From assembly GCA_945917385.1 (NCBI GenBank), contig CAMEHJ010000051.1:1-7371 (forward strand): a stretch of 7,371 nt of DNA, read 5' to 3'. Source of the stretch: an uncultured bacterium (GTDB lineage Bacteria > Bacillota_A > Clostridia > Oscillospirales > Oscillospiraceae). Below the pieces are notes generated by a model. The model had not been told where the DNA came from and did not search any database. It saw nothing but the letters and a program-made list of their open reading frames with translations. A program made the position numbers and the translations under genes. The first letter of the stretch is position 1, and every line of letters begins with the position of its first letter. This document shows positions 6,243 to 7,371 of the stretch, piece by piece.

Positions 6243-6251
6243 TGTTATACT
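6243..6251 (+). promoter_or_regulatory. Possible extended -10 promoter upstream of dgt
   Basis: TG-t-TATACT, three bases after the yigZ stop codon, is a good extended -10 element, but no -35 hexamer is visible 16-18 bases upstream in the GC-rich end of yigZ. If used, transcription would start near 6258 and place the hairpin at 6298-6336 in the dgt leader. Confidence 0.35.
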
Positions 6252-6297
6252 TAAAAATTTTTTCGGAAAAATAAAGGGAAATAAAAACTTGCGTCGT

Positions 6298-6336
6298 ATA
6301 AGGGTAATGGACGGGAATCTCGTCCGTTGCCCTTAT
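6298..6336 (+). other. Long RNA hairpin between yigZ and dgt (leader structure or atypical terminator)
   Basis: The left arm 6298-6313 pairs with 6321-6336 over 16 consecutive positions, extended to 17 by a G-U at 6314/6320 around the 5-nt loop gaatc. Pairs 6305/6329 and 6308/6326 are also G-U, so pairing is kept as RNA while the DNA palindrome is imperfect. The downstream sequence (tataatttatgggg) is AU-rich but has no U run, unlike the two clear terminators at 1155-1186 and 3047-3075. It could be an imperfect terminator for the hflX operon or a 5' leader element of dgt, whose ribosome site begins 17 bases downstream. Confidence 0.65.
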
Positions 6337-6367
6337 TATAATTTATGGGGTGAAAGGGGGTTTTCGT

Positions 6368-7371
6368 ATGTCTGATTCGTTTTGTCCCCGCAAGGCAAGA
6401 GAGCTTGCCGAGCATACGATAATCGGGCCTTACGGCGTTTTGTCGGAGGCGTCAAAGGGACGCGCGGTCTTTGAGCCGGAATGTGACATACGCACCTGCT
6501 TCCAGCGCGACGTTGACCGCATCACGCACTCCAAGGCCTTTCGCCGCTTAAAGCACAAAACGCAGGTCTTTCTCCAGCCGGAGGGCGACCACTACCGCAC
6601 CCGCCTGACCCACACGCTTGAAGTCACCCGCCTTGCGCGCACCGTGGCGCGCGCTCTCAATTTGAACGAGGATCTGGCGGAGGCCGCTGCGCTCGGTCAC
6701 GATCTGGGGCACACGCCCTTCGGTCACGCGGGAGAGAGGGCGCTGGCGAAATTAATGCCCGGCGGCTTCAAGCACTATGAGCAGAGCCTGCGCGTGGTGG
6801 ACATACTCGCGCGCGACGGCAAGGGGCTTAACCTCTGCTACGAGACGCGCATGGGCATACTCAACCACACCCACGGCGCGCCCGACGATACGCTTGAGGC
6901 GACGGCCGTTCGGCTGTGCGACAGGATAGCGTACATAAACCACGACCTCGACGACGCCGTTCGCGCCGGCATCATCAGTCCCGACGCGATTCCGGAAACG
7001 ATTCGGCAAAACTGCGGCGAGCGCAACAGCGAGCGCATAAACGCGCTGATAAGCGACCTTATCCAAAACAGCACCGGCGGCAGTCTCCGAATGTCCGACG
7101 GGATGCAGAAAACCTTTGAGTTCTTCCACGGCTTCATGTACTCCGACATCTACACAAACCCCATCGCCAAGGCGGAGGAGAGCAAGGTGGACGGCATTAT
7201 CGCCATGCTGTACGAATACTATGTCACCCACCCGGAGAAGCTTGAGCAGGAGTTTGCCGACATCGTCGAGCGCGACGGCGCAGAGCGCGCCGCCTGCGAC
7301 TACATCTCCGGCATGACGGACAGCTACGCCATGGAAAAGTACGGAGAGCTGTTCATCCCGTTCGCGTGGAC
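6368..7371 (+). CDS. dgt: dGTPase-like HD-domain triphosphohydrolase, 3'-truncated by window edge
   Basis: An open frame from ATG 6368 to the right edge gives 334 residues. Clostridial dGTPase-like proteins have about 335-345 and end shortly after a FIP-x-x-W-like segment, as seen here (ELFIPFAW), so only a few codons should be missing. The family hydrolyses dGTP, or dNTPs generally, to deoxynucleoside and triphosphate, acting in the cytosol to balance dNTP pools. Visible signatures are CDIRTCFQRDVDRITHSKAF (39-58), RRLKHKTQVF (59-68) and RTRLTHTLEV with metal-ligand candidate H82, then the HD motif ALGHDLGHTPFGHAGE with H111-D112, and LCDRIAYINHDLDDA (183-197) with D185 as the likely fourth ligand. 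The start has a strong aaaggggg ribosome site (6353-6360) seven bases upstream. The gene is separated from yigZ by 127 bases holding a long hairpin and a possible promoter. In related Firmicutes dgt often precedes dnaG and rpoD; that neighbourhood would lie to the right and is only expected. Confidence 0.95.
   Translation, partial: MSDSFCPRKARELAEHTIIGPYGVLSEASKGRAVFEPECDIRTCFQRDVDRITHSKAFRRLKHKTQVFLQPEGDHYRTRLTHTLEVTRLARTVARALNLNEDLAEAAALGHDLGHTPFGHAGERALAKLMPGGFKHYEQSLRVVDILARDGKGLNLCYETRMGILNHTHGAPDDTLEATAVRLCDRIAYINHDLDDAVRAGIISPDAIPETIRQNCGERNSERINALISDLIQNSTGGSLRMSDGMQKTFEFFHGFMYSDIYTNPIAKAEESKVDGIIAMLYEYYVTHPEKLEQEFADIVERDGAERAACDYISGMTDSYAMEKYGELFIPFAW

Noticed and set aside
6257..6272. 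attttt-tcgg-aaaaat mini-hairpin after yigZ as a terminator
   Set aside because: The stem is only A-T pairs and is followed by ataaaggg, with no U tract.
6337..6342. Perfect TATAAT as the -10 of a dgt promoter
   Set aside because: The bases 16-18 upstream fall in the hairpin loop and show no -35 likeness (ggaatc), and no TG extension precedes it, so I do not call it, though it cannot be excluded.
6752..7231. Minus-strand frames and small plus-strand frames inside dgt
   Set aside because: They overlap the HD-domain gene, which is open from 6368 to the window end and shows every family motif.

Overview
The window looks like ordinary chromosome from a GC-rich, endospore-forming Firmicute, most likely a clostridial (Oscillospirales-like) gut-type lineage. 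That placement is an inference. It rests on a Noc-type ParB protein, a YlmC/YmxH sporulation-family protein, GGAGGTG-type Shine-Dalgarno sites, GC-ending codons, and family variants (DUF1846, HflX, YigZ, clostridial-style Dgt) that sit well together in such genomes. I see no mobile elements, CRISPR arrays, tRNA or rRNA genes.

Layout, left to right. (1) The 3' part of a DUF1846/UPF0371 gene (1-1149, +) ends at a strong intrinsic terminator. (2) An AraC-family regulator (1197-2030, -) converges on it and has a near-consensus sigma-A promoter. (3) A 174-bp divergent AT-rich spacer separates it from noc (2205-3035, +) and contains a sequence resembling the Bacillus Noc-binding site. (4) A terminator follows noc; embedded in it is a possible sporulation-sigma promoter for the small YlmC/YmxH gene (3090-3365, +). 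(5) A near-perfect TTGGCA-17-TATAAT promoter drives an apparent operon: an unrecognised lipoprotein (3440-4294), the ribosome-splitting GTPase HflX (4319-5614) and a YigZ/IMPACT protein (5611-6240). The last two overlap by ATGA. (6) A 127-bp spacer with a 16-17 bp RNA-type hairpin leads to a dGTPase-like HD-domain gene (6368 onward), which runs off the right edge within a few codons of its expected end.

Functionally the right half has a translation and nucleotide-homeostasis flavour: HflX recycles stalled ribosomes, IMPACT/YigZ proteins are linked to translation control, and Dgt degrades dNTPs. The middle concerns chromosome/division coordination (Noc) and sporulation (YlmC/YmxH). The AraC regulator and DUF1846 protein have no evident partner here.

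I found no convincing new multi-gene system. The points most worth a second look are the Noc protein (Noc-like specificity residues but no membrane-targeting N-terminus), the Noc-box-like site beside it, the hairpin before dgt, the promoter-inside-terminator arrangement, and the uncharacterised lipoprotein heading the hflX operon.
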